64,000 nt of DNA, from the NCBI GenBank assembly GCA_019638575.1, contig JAHBTN010000012.1:52574-116573 (forward strand), written 5' to 3'. The notes under the pieces are model-generated. The model saw nothing but the letters and a program-made list of their open reading frames with translations, ran no database searches and was not told the DNA's origin. A program made the position numbers and the translations under genes. The stretch's first letter is position 1, and each line of letters opens with the position of its first letter. This DNA is from Ferruginibacter sp. (GTDB lineage: Bacteria; Bacteroidota; Bacteroidia; Chitinophagales; Chitinophagaceae). Positions 54,721 through 63,916 of this stretch are shown in pieces.

Positions 54721-55650
54721 CTATGTTGGCATTACAGATTTAAAGCTATTGAAATTAATCTGCTCTGTATCTTTTTTAAATGCAGCAAATTGTTCGGCTG
54801 TCATATTTTTTACCGGCAGGCGAAACTCACCACAATCAAGGCCAATTAGTTTCATATAAGCCTTACCGGTAGCGATGCCCCCGTATTTTCCAAGCAGGCG
54901 TATCATATCAATTGATAGCTCCTGCAATTGTTGGGCTTTTTGTAACTGCCCTTTTTCAAAAGCATCAATCAAATCATGATACAGCGGAGCAGCATAATTG
55001 TAAGTGCTGCCCACAGCGCCTTTTGAGCCTATTGCCAATGCCGGCAACATATTTTCATCACGGCCCCAAAGCATATCATATTTGCCATTGGCATATAAAG
55101 TGCAGGAAAGAAAATCCATAAAATCTTCATGCGTATATTTTATGCCGGCAAAATTTTCAACCTTTCCATTTACGGCTTTCAGCAAATCAATCATTGAAAA
55201 ATTTACGCCGGTTAATACAGGAATATGATAATAATAGAATGGCATACCGGGTACCACCGATGCAATTTCGTAACAGGCTTGTGCAAGCATGTTAACATCG
55301 GCAGGTTTAAAATAAAAAGGCGCAGTAAATGAAATTGCATCCATGCCTGCTTCTTTTGCATATAGCGCCAGTTCTTTACAATCATTAATACTTGTTCCGC
55401 CAAGCAAAGGCATTACTGTAAAAGCATCATCATTTTTTGAACAGGCAGCCCATGCATCCATCATTTTCTTTTTTTCATCGGCTGTCATAGAAACACCTTC
55501 GCCGGTAGAACCGCAGATGAAAGCGCCGTTCACCTTATTAGCTTTAAGCATTTTGTAATATGCCGGAATGATGTTTACATTAAGCGAACCATCGCTGTGC
55601 ATGGGTGTAAAAGGAGCCGCTATCAGTCCTTGTAAATGTTTTTTACTCAT
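54721..55650 (-). CDS. nanA: N-acetylneuraminate lyase (dihydrodipicolinate synthase family)
   Basis: NanA cleaves N-acetylneuraminate to N-acetylmannosamine and pyruvate through a Schiff base. The 309-residue barrel protein has GSTGE (47-51) for substrate carboxylate binding, Tyr141 in YYYHIP, and Schiff-base Lys171 in NFAGIKYTHEDF. Dihydrodipicolinate synthase is the alternative, but the neighbourhood (epimerase, kelch mutarotase, transporter, sialidase) decides for a sialic-acid lyase of the NanL type. No signal peptide, so cytoplasmic. It lies downstream of the susCD pair, separated by an intrinsic terminator. Confidence 0.9.
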   Translation of the reverse strand: MSKKHLQGLIAAPFTPMHSDGSLNVNIIPAYYKMLKANKVNGAFICGSTGEGVSMTADEKKKMMDAWAACSKNDDAFTVMPLLGGTSINDCKELALYAKEAGMDAISFTAPFYFKPADVNMLAQACYEIASVVPGMPFYYYHIPVLTGVNFSMIDLLKAVNGKVENFAGIKYTHEDFMDFLSCTLYANGKYDMLWGRDENMLPALAIGSKGAVGSTYNYAAPLYHDLIDAFEKGQLQKAQQLQELSIDMIRLLGKYGGIATGKAYMKLIGLDCGEFRLPVKNMTAEQFAAFKKDTEQINFNSFKSVMPT

Positions 55651-55680
55651 CTTCTATCATTTGATTTTAAACAAATTTAA

Positions 55681-55709
55681 AAAAAAACCGGGGGCAAGAC
55701 TCCCCCGGT
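55681..55709 (-). terminator. Intrinsic terminator between susD and nanA
   Basis: ACCGGGGG (55687-55694) pairs perfectly with CCCCCGGT (55702-55709) around a 7-base loop. On the minus strand the hairpin comes 49 bases after the susD stop and is followed by a run of U from 55687 down to 55681. It is GC-rich in an AT-rich genome, so it should work well. It lies 30 bases before the nanA ATG, leaving little room for a separate promoter. Confidence 0.88.
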
Positions 55710-55757
55710 GTAAAACGACTGCTTGCTTATGAGAAAAACTGAGTTAAATAAATTTTA

Positions 55758-57284
55758 TTAGTATCCTGGCGTTTGTGTTAACAAAGGGTCATTAGCTATC
55801 ATAGCTGCAGAAATTGGTAACAAAAATTTAGCCTGAGAAGTTGGTGAAAGATAAGCCGGGTTGATATTGGCATACACATAACTGTCACCCGCTCTTCTTA
55901 AAGCTAACCAATGTTTTCCTTCACCGATAAATTCTCGCAGATTTTCTGCAAGAATAGCATCCATATTTTGAGTGATAGAGCCATTTACAAATACAGGAGC
56001 TCCAGCACCATAAGCTCTAGCCCTGATAGCTGTAATTTCTGCAGTTGGGTCTTCACCTAATTTTGTTTTTGCTTCTGCTAACAGTAACAGCACATCTGCA
56101 AACCTGTAAATAGGATAATCGTTGTTATAAATTTGAGATGTACCTGCTGATGTTCCTATATATTTTGTTAGCATGATTCCTCTTATCGCATAAGGTGCAG
56201 AATTATTATACATTATTTTAAATGTATTGCTTATCCTTTGATCGGCCGGTGCTGAAGTAAGTGTTGAAATTAAAGGAAGGCTAATTCCCACCCTGTTTGC
56301 TCCATTTACGTAAGGATAAACAGTTGCTATTGTTGGAGCAGTTGATTGTGTAAAAGATAAAGTAGCCGCCTGTATTGAATTGACCCTGAAATTGCCAAAA
56401 ATTCCATTTTCGCTTTGTTGTATCTCGTAATTAACAGCAAAAATAATTTCCTTGTTATTCACTTTTTTAGTAGGATCAAATATATCCGCATAATTTGCCT
56501 GCAAGTCTAACAATGCACTCTGCATGTTTTTAGCTTCGGTAAGTGCTGCTTTAGCAATATTAAAATCTGCAGCACCACCACCCATATGTGTGCCCGACCA
56601 TATATATACATCTCCTTTTAAAATAAGCGAAGCTAACCTGTTCCAATATACTCTTTTTCCTGATGGTATTGCATTTGAAGGTCCAAATAGTGTTAAAGAT
56701 TGTTCAATATCGCTTTTCACTTGAGCCAAAACTGAATCAGCGCTTGATCTGTGTTTGTAAGTTTCAGCAGCATTGTTAATTGTTTCTACAGGTTCGGTAT
56801 TCAACGGTACACCTCCCCATGTTTGCACCATCAAATAATATACATAAGCCCTAAGCCCATATACTTCTGCTAAAATCCTGTCTTTTTCAGCCTGGGGCAA
56901 TGTTGTTTGAGGAATTATCTTTATTACATTATTCATGTTGTAAATAAGATTATAAAAGCCGCCCCAGTTTGAAAATGGTACATTGGTAGCACTTATATTG
57001 TGTGTATATAAGTTTTGTAGCCCACCATCAGCCGATTCAGAGAATAACCCATCGGCCCAAATTTCAGACCTCATTTCTCCTAACTGAAAAATTGTACTGT
57101 TATATGCTCTAAACCGTGAATAAATTCCATAATAAAGGGTTCGGGCCGCATTCGGATCTTTTAATGCCTGTTCTTTACTGATTGCATCCTGTGGAATAAC
57201 ATCATCCAGTTCTTTTGAACAAGAAACCAGCCCCAACATTGCTATGAAGCTTATGGCGATGATAAAAAATATTTTCTTTTTCAT
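55758..57284 (-). CDS. SusD/RagB-family surface glycan-binding lipoprotein
   Basis: SusD proteins sit on the outer surface and deliver glycans to the SusC channel. The 508-residue protein has a lipoprotein signal with lipobox LVSC (Cys22) followed by SKELDDVIPQ, typical of SusD. TPR-like helical segments include AEKDRILAEVYGLRAYVYYLMVQTWGGVPLNTEPV, a hallmark of the family. It ends with the normal ...ILPISAAMIANDPLLTQTPGY tail. It is encoded 28 bases after susC and followed by an intrinsic terminator. The bound ligand is inferred to be a sialylated or sulfated glycan from the locus content. Confidence 0.95.
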   Translation of the reverse strand: MKKKIFFIIAISFIAMLGLVSCSKELDDVIPQDAISKEQALKDPNAARTLYYGIYSRFRAYNSTIFQLGEMRSEIWADGLFSESADGGLQNLYTHNISATNVPFSNWGGFYNLIYNMNNVIKIIPQTTLPQAEKDRILAEVYGLRAYVYYLMVQTWGGVPLNTEPVETINNAAETYKHRSSADSVLAQVKSDIEQSLTLFGPSNAIPSGKRVYWNRLASLILKGDVYIWSGTHMGGGAADFNIAKAALTEAKNMQSALLDLQANYADIFDPTKKVNNKEIIFAVNYEIQQSENGIFGNFRVNSIQAATLSFTQSTAPTIATVYPYVNGANRVGISLPLISTLTSAPADQRISNTFKIMYNNSAPYAIRGIMLTKYIGTSAGTSQIYNNDYPIYRFADVLLLLAEAKTKLGEDPTAEITAIRARAYGAGAPVFVNGSITQNMDAILAENLREFIGEGKHWLALRRAGDSYVYANINPAYLSPTSQAKFLLPISAAMIANDPLLTQTPGY

Positions 57285-57312
57285 TGTAATTATTTTTATT
57301 GATTTGAATGAA

Positions 57313-60300
57313 TTATAATGCTAACCTAACGCCAAAGGTTAACCGTTTTGGTATTGGGAATTTTCCCTGGTCCATACCTCCTACTTCGGGGAAATTGCCA
57401 CTGTAGCCTGAAAAATAAACCAGGTTACTGCCGGTAATATTTACACTTAATCCTTTAATCTTATTGGCAAGATATTTTCCAATAATTTGAGACGACAAAT
57501 CATAAGAAAGTGTCAATTCCCTTAACATTACATAATCTCCTTTCTCCCACATATTAGCCGGGGGGTTATTTCCGCTTGCATCTGTTGCATAGTTCCTGCC
57601 CTGGTTTGCCCAATAAAATCTTGGAAGTGTACCGCCTGTATTAGTTGGCGACCATGAATTTAATACCTCAGTAGTTTGGTTTTGAGAACCCTGTACCTGG
57701 CTAAGGCCACGTAACACTTCATTATTTAAAATAACAAACCCAAAAGCATAATCAAATCCTGCATATAAACTAAGCCCTTTGAATGAACTAGCAAGGTAGA
57801 AACCACCGGTGTGCTGAGGGGTGGTGCGGCCAACATATACAAACTGCTTCGAATCAATTGTATCATTATTATATACCTGGTGCCACTGAGCATCTCCTAA
57901 TTGTTTTATTTTTTTATTATTATATGGTAGAAACGAATTCCAAACATTGGCATTGGCAGTAATTTGTGACTGGTCGGTATAAATACCATCCCATTTTGGT
58001 GCCCATACTTCGTCTAATCCAATACGTTGTCCTTCTACCAAACCGCCTACATATTTTTGTTGGCCCGGGTTATTGGGATCCCATACAAAAAAACCACTTG
58101 TTCTGTTTCCGGGTAATGCATTGTAAGGAAGCTTTTTTGCATAACTCTTTACATGAAAATAGTTCACACCAACCTCCAGGTTAAATCCATCGGCACTTTT
58201 AGATTTTATAATTTTTCCAATTGCTGCAATTTCAATACCCCTGTTTTGCAATTGGCCAAGATTAGTATTATAACTGGTAAACCCGGTTTGTGCAGAAATT
58301 CCTAAACCTGCAATCTTATCATATACATTACGAATGAAATAGTCAACATTAACTGTTACTCTTTCATCTAGTAAACCTAAATCCAAACCAAAGTTTAAAG
58401 TATTTGTACGCTCCCATCTTACATCAGGATTAATATAAGAAGCGGCATAAGTTCCTCCATAACCATTATAAGTTCCGGCATTATTATACACTTGTGCAGT
58501 TGCATATAAACCAAGTGAATTTACATTACCATTAACACCGTAGCTAAACCTGGGCTTAATGCTGCTTATATATTTATTTACAACAGAGCCTTTAAAGAAA
58601 TTTTCGTTATGTAAGTTCCAGCCTACAGATACACCCGGGAAGGTTCCAAAATAATTTCCTTTTTTAAGCCTGCTCGATCCATCCACACGTACAATACCAG
58701 TTAATAAATATCTATCCATGTATGTATAATTAACCCTTGCAATACCTGAAGAAATCCTTTCCCATGCATTAAAATTAGAAGATGCACCGGCTGGATTGAT
58801 AATTGTGGTTCCCTGTACACTAGGCGATGTAGAAGCTACTAACCAGGGAATAAGATCGGTAGGTGCACCTCTTGAAAAACCAGAGTTCACATAGCTTTTA
58901 TAATCATAAAATTCACCACCGGCCAATGCTGTAATGTTGTGCCCTTTAAACCTTTTTTCAAACTGTACAAAAGCATTGGTAGTGTATTGTATAATTTTTT
59001 GGTTACTGAAACTTGCAGCCCTGCTGGTATTGATGGCACCACCATTACCTTGCTGGTAAGCTTTAGTAAAAAAATCATTAGCGGTATATTGATAATAACC
59101 CGAGCCGCTTGCTAACAATTTTAAATAAGGAAGAATTCTATATTCCAGGTTAATACCACCCAAAAACCGTTGTTGATTAGTACTGTTATCTGTAAGGTTA
59201 CTCCAGTAATTGGGGTTACCTAATGTTACATCATTAGGGCCGGGTAATTCTACTCCTGATGTATCATTCACATATCTCACTGTTGGGGCAACACCTACAA
59301 AACGTTGCATTAGCCCACCTGATCCGCCACCTTCAGGATCAACATTATTAAACCCGCCATAAGGTAATGATTGTTTAACATTATAAGCGGCAATATTAGT
59401 AGTAACCTTCAAATTTTTTCCTACATTTAATCCGCCATTGAAATTCATATTGATTCGCTTTAATGATGAGCCAATCAGCATACCATCATCTTTTACAGTA
59501 CCAAGTGATAATGAATATGAGCCCTGTTCATTAGCGCCTGAAAAATTTAAATTATGTTCAAGTGTATTTACCTGGCGCAGTAACATATCTTCCCTCTCTC
59601 TTGCACTCAAATCGGTAAATAGTATACTGTCCATCAAGTTTACATTGAAAGGATTGGGATCTATTAATAATTTCCATCTTGGGTCATTCAATAAATGCCT
59701 GTTTGTACTACTTACCAATTGAGTAGTATATAAGCCTTCGGCCGATCTCCATCCGCTATTTACTGCCCAACCCCATGCACCTGTTAATTGGTTACGGTCA
59801 TTATTCATAGCGCCTGTATTATTATCTAATGAATCTCCTCTGAATCTCGACTGGATACCAATCCTGTTCATACGTATATAATTAGCTGCATCTAAATAAT
59901 CAGATGCATTGCGCCTAATATAGTTTGTAGTATAACTAAAATTATAAACAACTTGTGTTTTGCCTCTTTTACCTTTTTTTGTGGTAACCAATACTACGCC
60001 ATTTGCAGCTCTTGCTCCATAAATAGCTGTAGTAGCAGCATCTTTCAATAAATCCATACTGGCAATATCATTTACATCAATACCATATAAAGAAGGTACA
60101 ATAACTCCATCTACAATAAACAATGGAGTACCGCCACCACCAAATTCAGTACCACCTCTAAATGATATTGAAGGTGTGGTACCAGGTTGGCCGGTTCGTT
60201 GCTGCACCCTTAAACCCGGAGTGTTACCTTGTAATACAGTGGCTGCATTTGTAGTTGGTGTATGTTCAAATGCTCGGCTATTAACCGAAGAAACTGCACC

Positions 60301-60669
60301 TGTAACTTCTTTTCTTTTTTGTGTACCGTAACCCACCACTACCACTTCATCCAATTTGCTGGCAACAGCCTTTAACACTACATCATAAGTGGATGCACTG
60401 CCAATTTTGATGGTTTGAGTACCATAACCAATAAAAGAAAAAATAAGTGATTCACCTTCCGAAGCATCAATGCTGTATGAACCGTCTGCATCGGTTTGTG
60501 TGCCCGCAGTTTTTCCTTTAATGGTGATGTTTACACCCGATAATGGTTTATTGTCTTCTTCTGAAGAAACCTTACCGGAAATTTTTTTTGATTGCGCTTG
60601 TGTTGTTGAAAAAAGAAAAAAAGCAACAACAGTTAATAAGCTTTTTAGATAGTTTAGTTTTGATAGCAT
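57313..60669 (-). CDS. SusC/RagA-family TonB-linked outer membrane glycan transporter
   Basis: SusC is a TonB-dependent barrel that imports glycan fragments across the outer membrane. I start at MLSKLNYLKS (60669), giving 1118 residues; ATGs 27 bases upstream are possible. A signal peptide ends TTQAQ, followed by a carboxypeptidase-regulatory-like domain (ISGKVSSEEDNKPLSGVNITIKG), the SusC motif LDEVVVVGYGTQKR, a plug (LLKDAATTAIYGARAANGVVLVTT) and a large beta-barrel. It is first in the susC-susD unit. Its promoter region overlaps two inverted repeats, suggesting control by the divergent GntR-family gene. Confidence 0.95.
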   Translation of the reverse strand: MLSKLNYLKSLLTVVAFFLFSTTQAQSKKISGKVSSEEDNKPLSGVNITIKGKTAGTQTDADGSYSIDASEGESLIFSFIGYGTQTIKIGSASTYDVVLKAVASKLDEVVVVGYGTQKRKEVTGAVSSVNSRAFEHTPTTNAATVLQGNTPGLRVQQRTGQPGTTPSISFRGGTEFGGGGTPLFIVDGVIVPSLYGIDVNDIASMDLLKDAATTAIYGARAANGVVLVTTKKGKRGKTQVVYNFSYTTNYIRRNASDYLDAANYIRMNRIGIQSRFRGDSLDNNTGAMNNDRNQLTGAWGWAVNSGWRSAEGLYTTQLVSSTNRHLLNDPRWKLLIDPNPFNVNLMDSILFTDLSAREREDMLLRQVNTLEHNLNFSGANEQGSYSLSLGTVKDDGMLIGSSLKRINMNFNGGLNVGKNLKVTTNIAAYNVKQSLPYGGFNNVDPEGGGSGGLMQRFVGVAPTVRYVNDTSGVELPGPNDVTLGNPNYWSNLTDNSTNQQRFLGGINLEYRILPYLKLLASGSGYYQYTANDFFTKAYQQGNGGAINTSRAASFSNQKIIQYTTNAFVQFEKRFKGHNITALAGGEFYDYKSYVNSGFSRGAPTDLIPWLVASTSPSVQGTTIINPAGASSNFNAWERISSGIARVNYTYMDRYLLTGIVRVDGSSRLKKGNYFGTFPGVSVGWNLHNENFFKGSVVNKYISSIKPRFSYGVNGNVNSLGLYATAQVYNNAGTYNGYGGTYAASYINPDVRWERTNTLNFGLDLGLLDERVTVNVDYFIRNVYDKIAGLGISAQTGFTSYNTNLGQLQNRGIEIAAIGKIIKSKSADGFNLEVGVNYFHVKSYAKKLPYNALPGNRTSGFFVWDPNNPGQQKYVGGLVEGQRIGLDEVWAPKWDGIYTDQSQITANANVWNSFLPYNNKKIKQLGDAQWHQVYNNDTIDSKQFVYVGRTTPQHTGGFYLASSFKGLSLYAGFDYAFGFVILNNEVLRGLSQVQGSQNQTTEVLNSWSPTNTGGTLPRFYWANQGRNYATDASGNNPPANMWEKGDYVMLRELTLSYDLSSQIIGKYLANKIKGLSVNITGSNLVYFSGYSGNFPEVGGMDQGKFPIPKRLTFGVRLAL

Positions 60670-60679
60670 AGCATGTGTT

Positions 60680-60702
60680 TTTATTATGTATGACATAATA
60701 AA
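60680..60702. promoter_or_regulatory. 23-bp perfect palindrome: candidate GntR-family operator
   Basis: TTTATTATGT-ATG-ACATAATAAA is a perfect inverted repeat with 10-base arms and a 3-base spacer. The centre GT-ATG-AC fits the GT-N3-AC core of GntR/FadR-type operators. It begins 11 bases upstream of the susC start chosen here and lies next to a GntR gene. It overlaps the candidate susC promoter, so binding would repress. Confidence 0.65.
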
Positions 60703-60706
60703 GATA
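60699..60706 (-). promoter_or_regulatory. Candidate -7 element of susC
   Basis: The minus strand reads TATCTTTA, one base from TAnnTTTG. A TTTG (minus strand, 60728-60731) lies 21 bases upstream as a possible -33 element. The transcription start would fall in the middle of the palindrome. Confidence 0.4.
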
Positions 60707-60722
60707 AAATTAATTATCTTTA
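60699..60722. promoter_or_regulatory. Second perfect inverted repeat in the susC/gntR region
   Basis: TAAAGATAA (60699-60707) and TTATCTTTA (60714-60722) are perfect 9-base arms with a 6-base spacer. The left arm overlaps the first palindrome by 4 bases and contains the -7 element. It might bind a second dimer or another regulator, or be an AT-rich coincidence. Confidence 0.45.
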
Positions 60723-60825
60723 ATCACCAAATTTTTTTTGCCATTTTTTTAACTCACTGATTTTAAGCAAAAAACAAAGGACGATGTAAAATCTAATGCC
60801 TATTTTTGAACAAGCACTATTAAAT

Positions 60826-61539
60826 ATGACTAACACAATTATAAATGAAAGCCTAAAATCAATCGACACCAGTTCATTAGTTGATAAAGTAGAAGATGGG
60901 CTGGTAAAGCTGTTACAGGAAAAGAAACTGAAAGTGGGCGACAGCATCCCCAAAGAAGTAGAATTGGCCGAAACACTTGGCGTAAGCCGTACCGTAATCA
61001 GGGAAGCTTTATTAAGGCTTAGGATGATGGGACTTATTGAATCGAAGAAAAAGAAAGGAGCGGTAATTACAAGCCCCGACCTCTTTGGCATATTGGGAAA
61101 AAGTATGAATCCGCATATACTTAGCCAGGAAACCCTGAAAGGGATTTTTGAAATTAGGCTTGTATTGGAAATAGGGATGGCAGATTTTTTATTTCACCGT
61201 GTAACAAAAGCAGATATTGAAGAGTTGAAAGAGATTGTTAGCAATGAACCGCCTGTTGCACAATTTCATTTATTTAATATAGACCATGAAATTGCTTTTC
61301 ATGGCAAACTGTACGAAATAACCGGTAACGAAACGCTTAAAAAATTTCAAAGCCTGCTGCTGCCCGTTTTTGATTATGTACACAACAGTGGTTTATTAAA
61401 GCAGCAGTCAAAACTTAAAACCTTTGTATCGCATGGCGGGCTTGTAGAAATTCTTGAAAAAGGCACTCCCGAAGAATTCAGGAATGGTATGCGTAACCAC
61501 CTGGAAAATCATTTTGTAAGGCTTTTTGAATCGGAATAG
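60826..61539 (+). CDS. FadR-subfamily GntR transcriptional regulator (NanR-like)
   Basis: The protein has an N-terminal winged helix-turn-helix (SLVDKVEDGLVKLLQEKKLKVGD, then ELAETLGVSRTVIREALLRLRMMGLI) and a C-terminal FCD effector domain with the metal/ligand histidines in IDHEIAFH, SHGGLVEIL and HLENHF. FadR-type regulators of this build often bind sugar acids; NanR binds sialic acid. I take the ATG at 60826 (237 residues) because a TATTTTTG element at 60801-60808 lies between it and an upstream ATG at 60796, which would give 247 residues. The gene diverges from susC, the natural target. Confidence 0.88.
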   Translation: MTNTIINESLKSIDTSSLVDKVEDGLVKLLQEKKLKVGDSIPKEVELAETLGVSRTVIREALLRLRMMGLIESKKKKGAVITSPDLFGILGKSMNPHILSQETLKGIFEIRLVLEIGMADFLFHRVTKADIEELKEIVSNEPPVAQFHLFNIDHEIAFHGKLYEITGNETLKKFQSLLLPVFDYVHNSGLLKQQSKLKTFVSHGGLVEILEKGTPEEFRNGMRNHLENHFVRLFESE

Positions 61540-61653
61540 ACTTAACTTTTTTAAACAATAAAGTTCAGGATTGAATTTTTAAATATTCGTAAGAGAATTT
61601 ATTTACCAGATTTTAAACTTTACAGTTAACAATACAATAAAAAATCATGCAAT

Positions 61654-61661
61654 TATATTTG
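61654..61661 (+). promoter_or_regulatory. Candidate -7 element of the ClC gene
   Basis: TATATTTG is a perfect TAnnTTTG match 23 bases before the proposed TTG start at 61685. No clear -33 element is seen. Confidence 0.45.
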
Positions 61662-61684
61662 CATTGGCGTAAACAAATAATGTT

Positions 61685-63493
61685 TTGCATGTAAAATCAA
61701 CCCATAAATTTTTAACCAGGTGGCTTGTCATTATTAATGACTGGCGTAAACGAAAAATTTCTAAAACTAATTTTCTCATCATAGTTGCTGCTGTAGTTGG
61801 GGTTTTGGGTGGTGTTGCTTCTTCTTTATTAAAAAAACTTACGCATTATATTGCCAGTTTTCTACAGAACGATTTTCATTGGCAATACAAATATTATCTC
61901 TATCTTTTTTTTCCGCTTATTGGTATATTTTTAACCATCCTCTATATACGTATTTTTATTCGCAGGCATAAATTTCAGCATGGTATTCCTGCTATACTCT
62001 ACAACATTTCCCGAAACTCAAGTAAACTTGATTTTCATAACATTTACAGCCAGGTAATAACAAGTGCATTCACTGTAGGGTTGGGTGGTTCTGCTGGCCT
62101 TGAAGCTCCGGCTGTTGCCAGTGGGTCTGCCATTGGTTCTAATATAGGCAGGTTATTTGGGCTTAACTACCGTGAAACCACACTGCTACTTGCTTGTGGT
62201 GCGGCTGCCGGTATTGCAGGCGCATTCAACAGTCCCATTGCAGGAATGATTTTTGCCATAGAAGTAATACTTCCCGAATTTTCGATACCGGCAGTTATTC
62301 CGTTATTATTGGCTTCAGCCCTTGCTTCAGTGATATCAAAACTCCTATACAGCGAACCATTGTTTGCATTGGTAACAAAAGACTGGATTGTAGAAGCATT
62401 TTGGTATTATATAGCGCTGGGTGTTTTAATTGGCTTGTATTCGGTTTTTTACAGTAAACTAAACAGCAAAATTTTTAAGTTGTTTGATAAAATAAAAAAC
62501 CGCTATAACAAAGCATGGATTGGAGGAATTTCTTTAGGTATATTAATCGCATTACTACCGGCGCTGTATGGCGAAGGATATATCACTATTCAAAAACTTT
62601 TAAATGGCGATTATACTTCTTTACTTGCTAACAGCCTTTTTGGCCAATACCAAAATATAGCCTGGGCGCTGGTTTTATTTGCTGCCCTGTCGATGGCAGG
62701 AAAAACATTTGCCAGTGTTATCACCATGGCAAGCGGTGGCAACGGTGGCATGTTTGGCCCCACAGTAGTTGTGGGTGGTTTATTTGGTTTTGTTTTTGCT
62801 TTTGGACTTAATCAAACCGGGATAGTACATTTGAATATCACTAATTTTATCATTGCAGGTATGGCTGCATCGGTAAGCGGTGTAATGCATGCCCCATTAA
62901 CAGGTGTTTTTCTTGCAGCAGAAATTACGGGTGGTTATGTTTTGATGGTGCCGCTTATGATTGTTTCAGCACTCTCCTATTTTATCAACAAAGCCATTTT
63001 AAAGTACTCTATCTATACCAGGGGACTAGCTGAACAAGGCCATTTATTATCGCATGAAAATAAAGACAACAGTGTATTAAGAAGCATTAAATTAAAATAT
63101 CTTTTAGAAAAAGATTTTGTAATTCTTAAGCCGGATGATACACCTAAAGAGCGCAGCAATGATATCATTCATACCAAAAGAAATATTTTCCCGGTTGTAG
63201 ATGACGAAGGTATTTTAACCGGACTTATTGATAGCGATAATTTGCTTGAACTATTAGTAAGTAATAATGAAGAAGACAGTAAACGATTGATTAAAGACAT
63301 TGCACAACCGGCACAAAAAGTTATTCATCTTAATACCCCAATGACCGACGTTATGCAAATTATGGATAGCCAGGACCTGCGTATTTTACCCGTTGTAGAT
63401 AATAATAACAAATACCTTGGCTTTGTAACCAAAAACAGCATATTTATAAAGTACCGTACCATGCTTAAACGCCAGGCCGATTATATGCAATGA
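61685..63493 (+). CDS. ClC-type chloride channel/antiporter with CBS pair
   Basis: ClC proteins move Cl- (or F-) across the membrane as channels or H+ antiporters. The 602-residue protein has about ten hydrophobic segments, ClC motif 2 as GSAGLEAPAVASGS (with the gating Glu in place of GREGP), and GGNGGMFGPTVVVGG as the GxFxP motif. C-terminal CBS domains (about 470-595) include FPVVDDEGILTGLIDSDNLLELL and ILPVVDNNNKYLGFVTKNSIF. The only in-frame start before the conserved region is TTG at 61685; ATGs nearby are in another frame or followed by a stop. That is unusual in this phylum, and an N-terminal frameshift is possible. Confidence 0.88.
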   Translation: MHVKSTHKFLTRWLVIINDWRKRKISKTNFLIIVAAVVGVLGGVASSLLKKLTHYIASFLQNDFHWQYKYYLYLFFPLIGIFLTILYIRIFIRRHKFQHGIPAILYNISRNSSKLDFHNIYSQVITSAFTVGLGGSAGLEAPAVASGSAIGSNIGRLFGLNYRETTLLLACGAAAGIAGAFNSPIAGMIFAIEVILPEFSIPAVIPLLLASALASVISKLLYSEPLFALVTKDWIVEAFWYYIALGVLIGLYSVFYSKLNSKIFKLFDKIKNRYNKAWIGGISLGILIALLPALYGEGYITIQKLLNGDYTSLLANSLFGQYQNIAWALVLFAALSMAGKTFASVITMASGGNGGMFGPTVVVGGLFGFVFAFGLNQTGIVHLNITNFIIAGMAASVSGVMHAPLTGVFLAAEITGGYVLMVPLMIVSALSYFINKAILKYSIYTRGLAEQGHLLSHENKDNSVLRSIKLKYLLEKDFVILKPDDTPKERSNDIIHTKRNIFPVVDDEGILTGLIDSDNLLELLVSNNEEDSKRLIKDIAQPAQKVIHLNTPMTDVMQIMDSQDLRILPVVDNNNKYLGFVTKNSIFIKYRTMLKRQADYMQ

Positions 63494-63553
63494 TTTCTTT
63501 TGCACTAACATCAACTTTAAAACAAAAGACTATCTTTTTAAATAAAACAATAC

Positions 63554-63916
63554 CTATTCGGGTAACACAATAAAATTCTGTATATCACTAATAACTATTT
63601 GAGATGTGTTTTTATATTTGGAAACAGTACCTTTTACAATTACTTTTTTCCCATCAAGCAAGTACTGTGGATTTAGTGCCGTATAGGCTTTATTATAAAA
63701 AACAACTGTTAATGGAGTTTTTGGATAAGGTTTATCTAAACTAAGTATCAAAATGCTTTTCCCGTCTTTTTCAATAAGCCTGGAGCCTGCAACAATTGCT
63801 TTTACAATAACTTCCCTGTTTACCATTGATTTTGCTTTCCTGGCTTTTATTGTATCCCCCTGAGCAAACGAACCAATAGCAGTTATTAAAATTAAAAATG
63901 TGAAAATACTTTTCAT
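63554..63916 (-). CDS. Small secreted OB-fold-like protein
   Basis: I start at MKSIFTFLILITAIGSFAQ (63916), a signal peptide, giving 120 residues. An upstream extension to 63949 adds 11 residues and is less likely. The mature part (VNREVIVKAIVAGSRLIEKDGKSILIL, VVFYNKAY, GKKVIVKGTVSKYKNTSQIVISDI) has the strand pattern of an OB-fold, as in small periplasmic nucleic-acid- or oligosaccharide-binding-like proteins. Function is unknown. The gene converges on the ClC gene with a 60-base gap. Confidence 0.75.
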   Translation of the reverse strand: MKSIFTFLILITAIGSFAQGDTIKARKAKSMVNREVIVKAIVAGSRLIEKDGKSILILSLDKPYPKTPLTVVFYNKAYTALNPQYLLDGKKVIVKGTVSKYKNTSQIVISDIQNFIVLPE

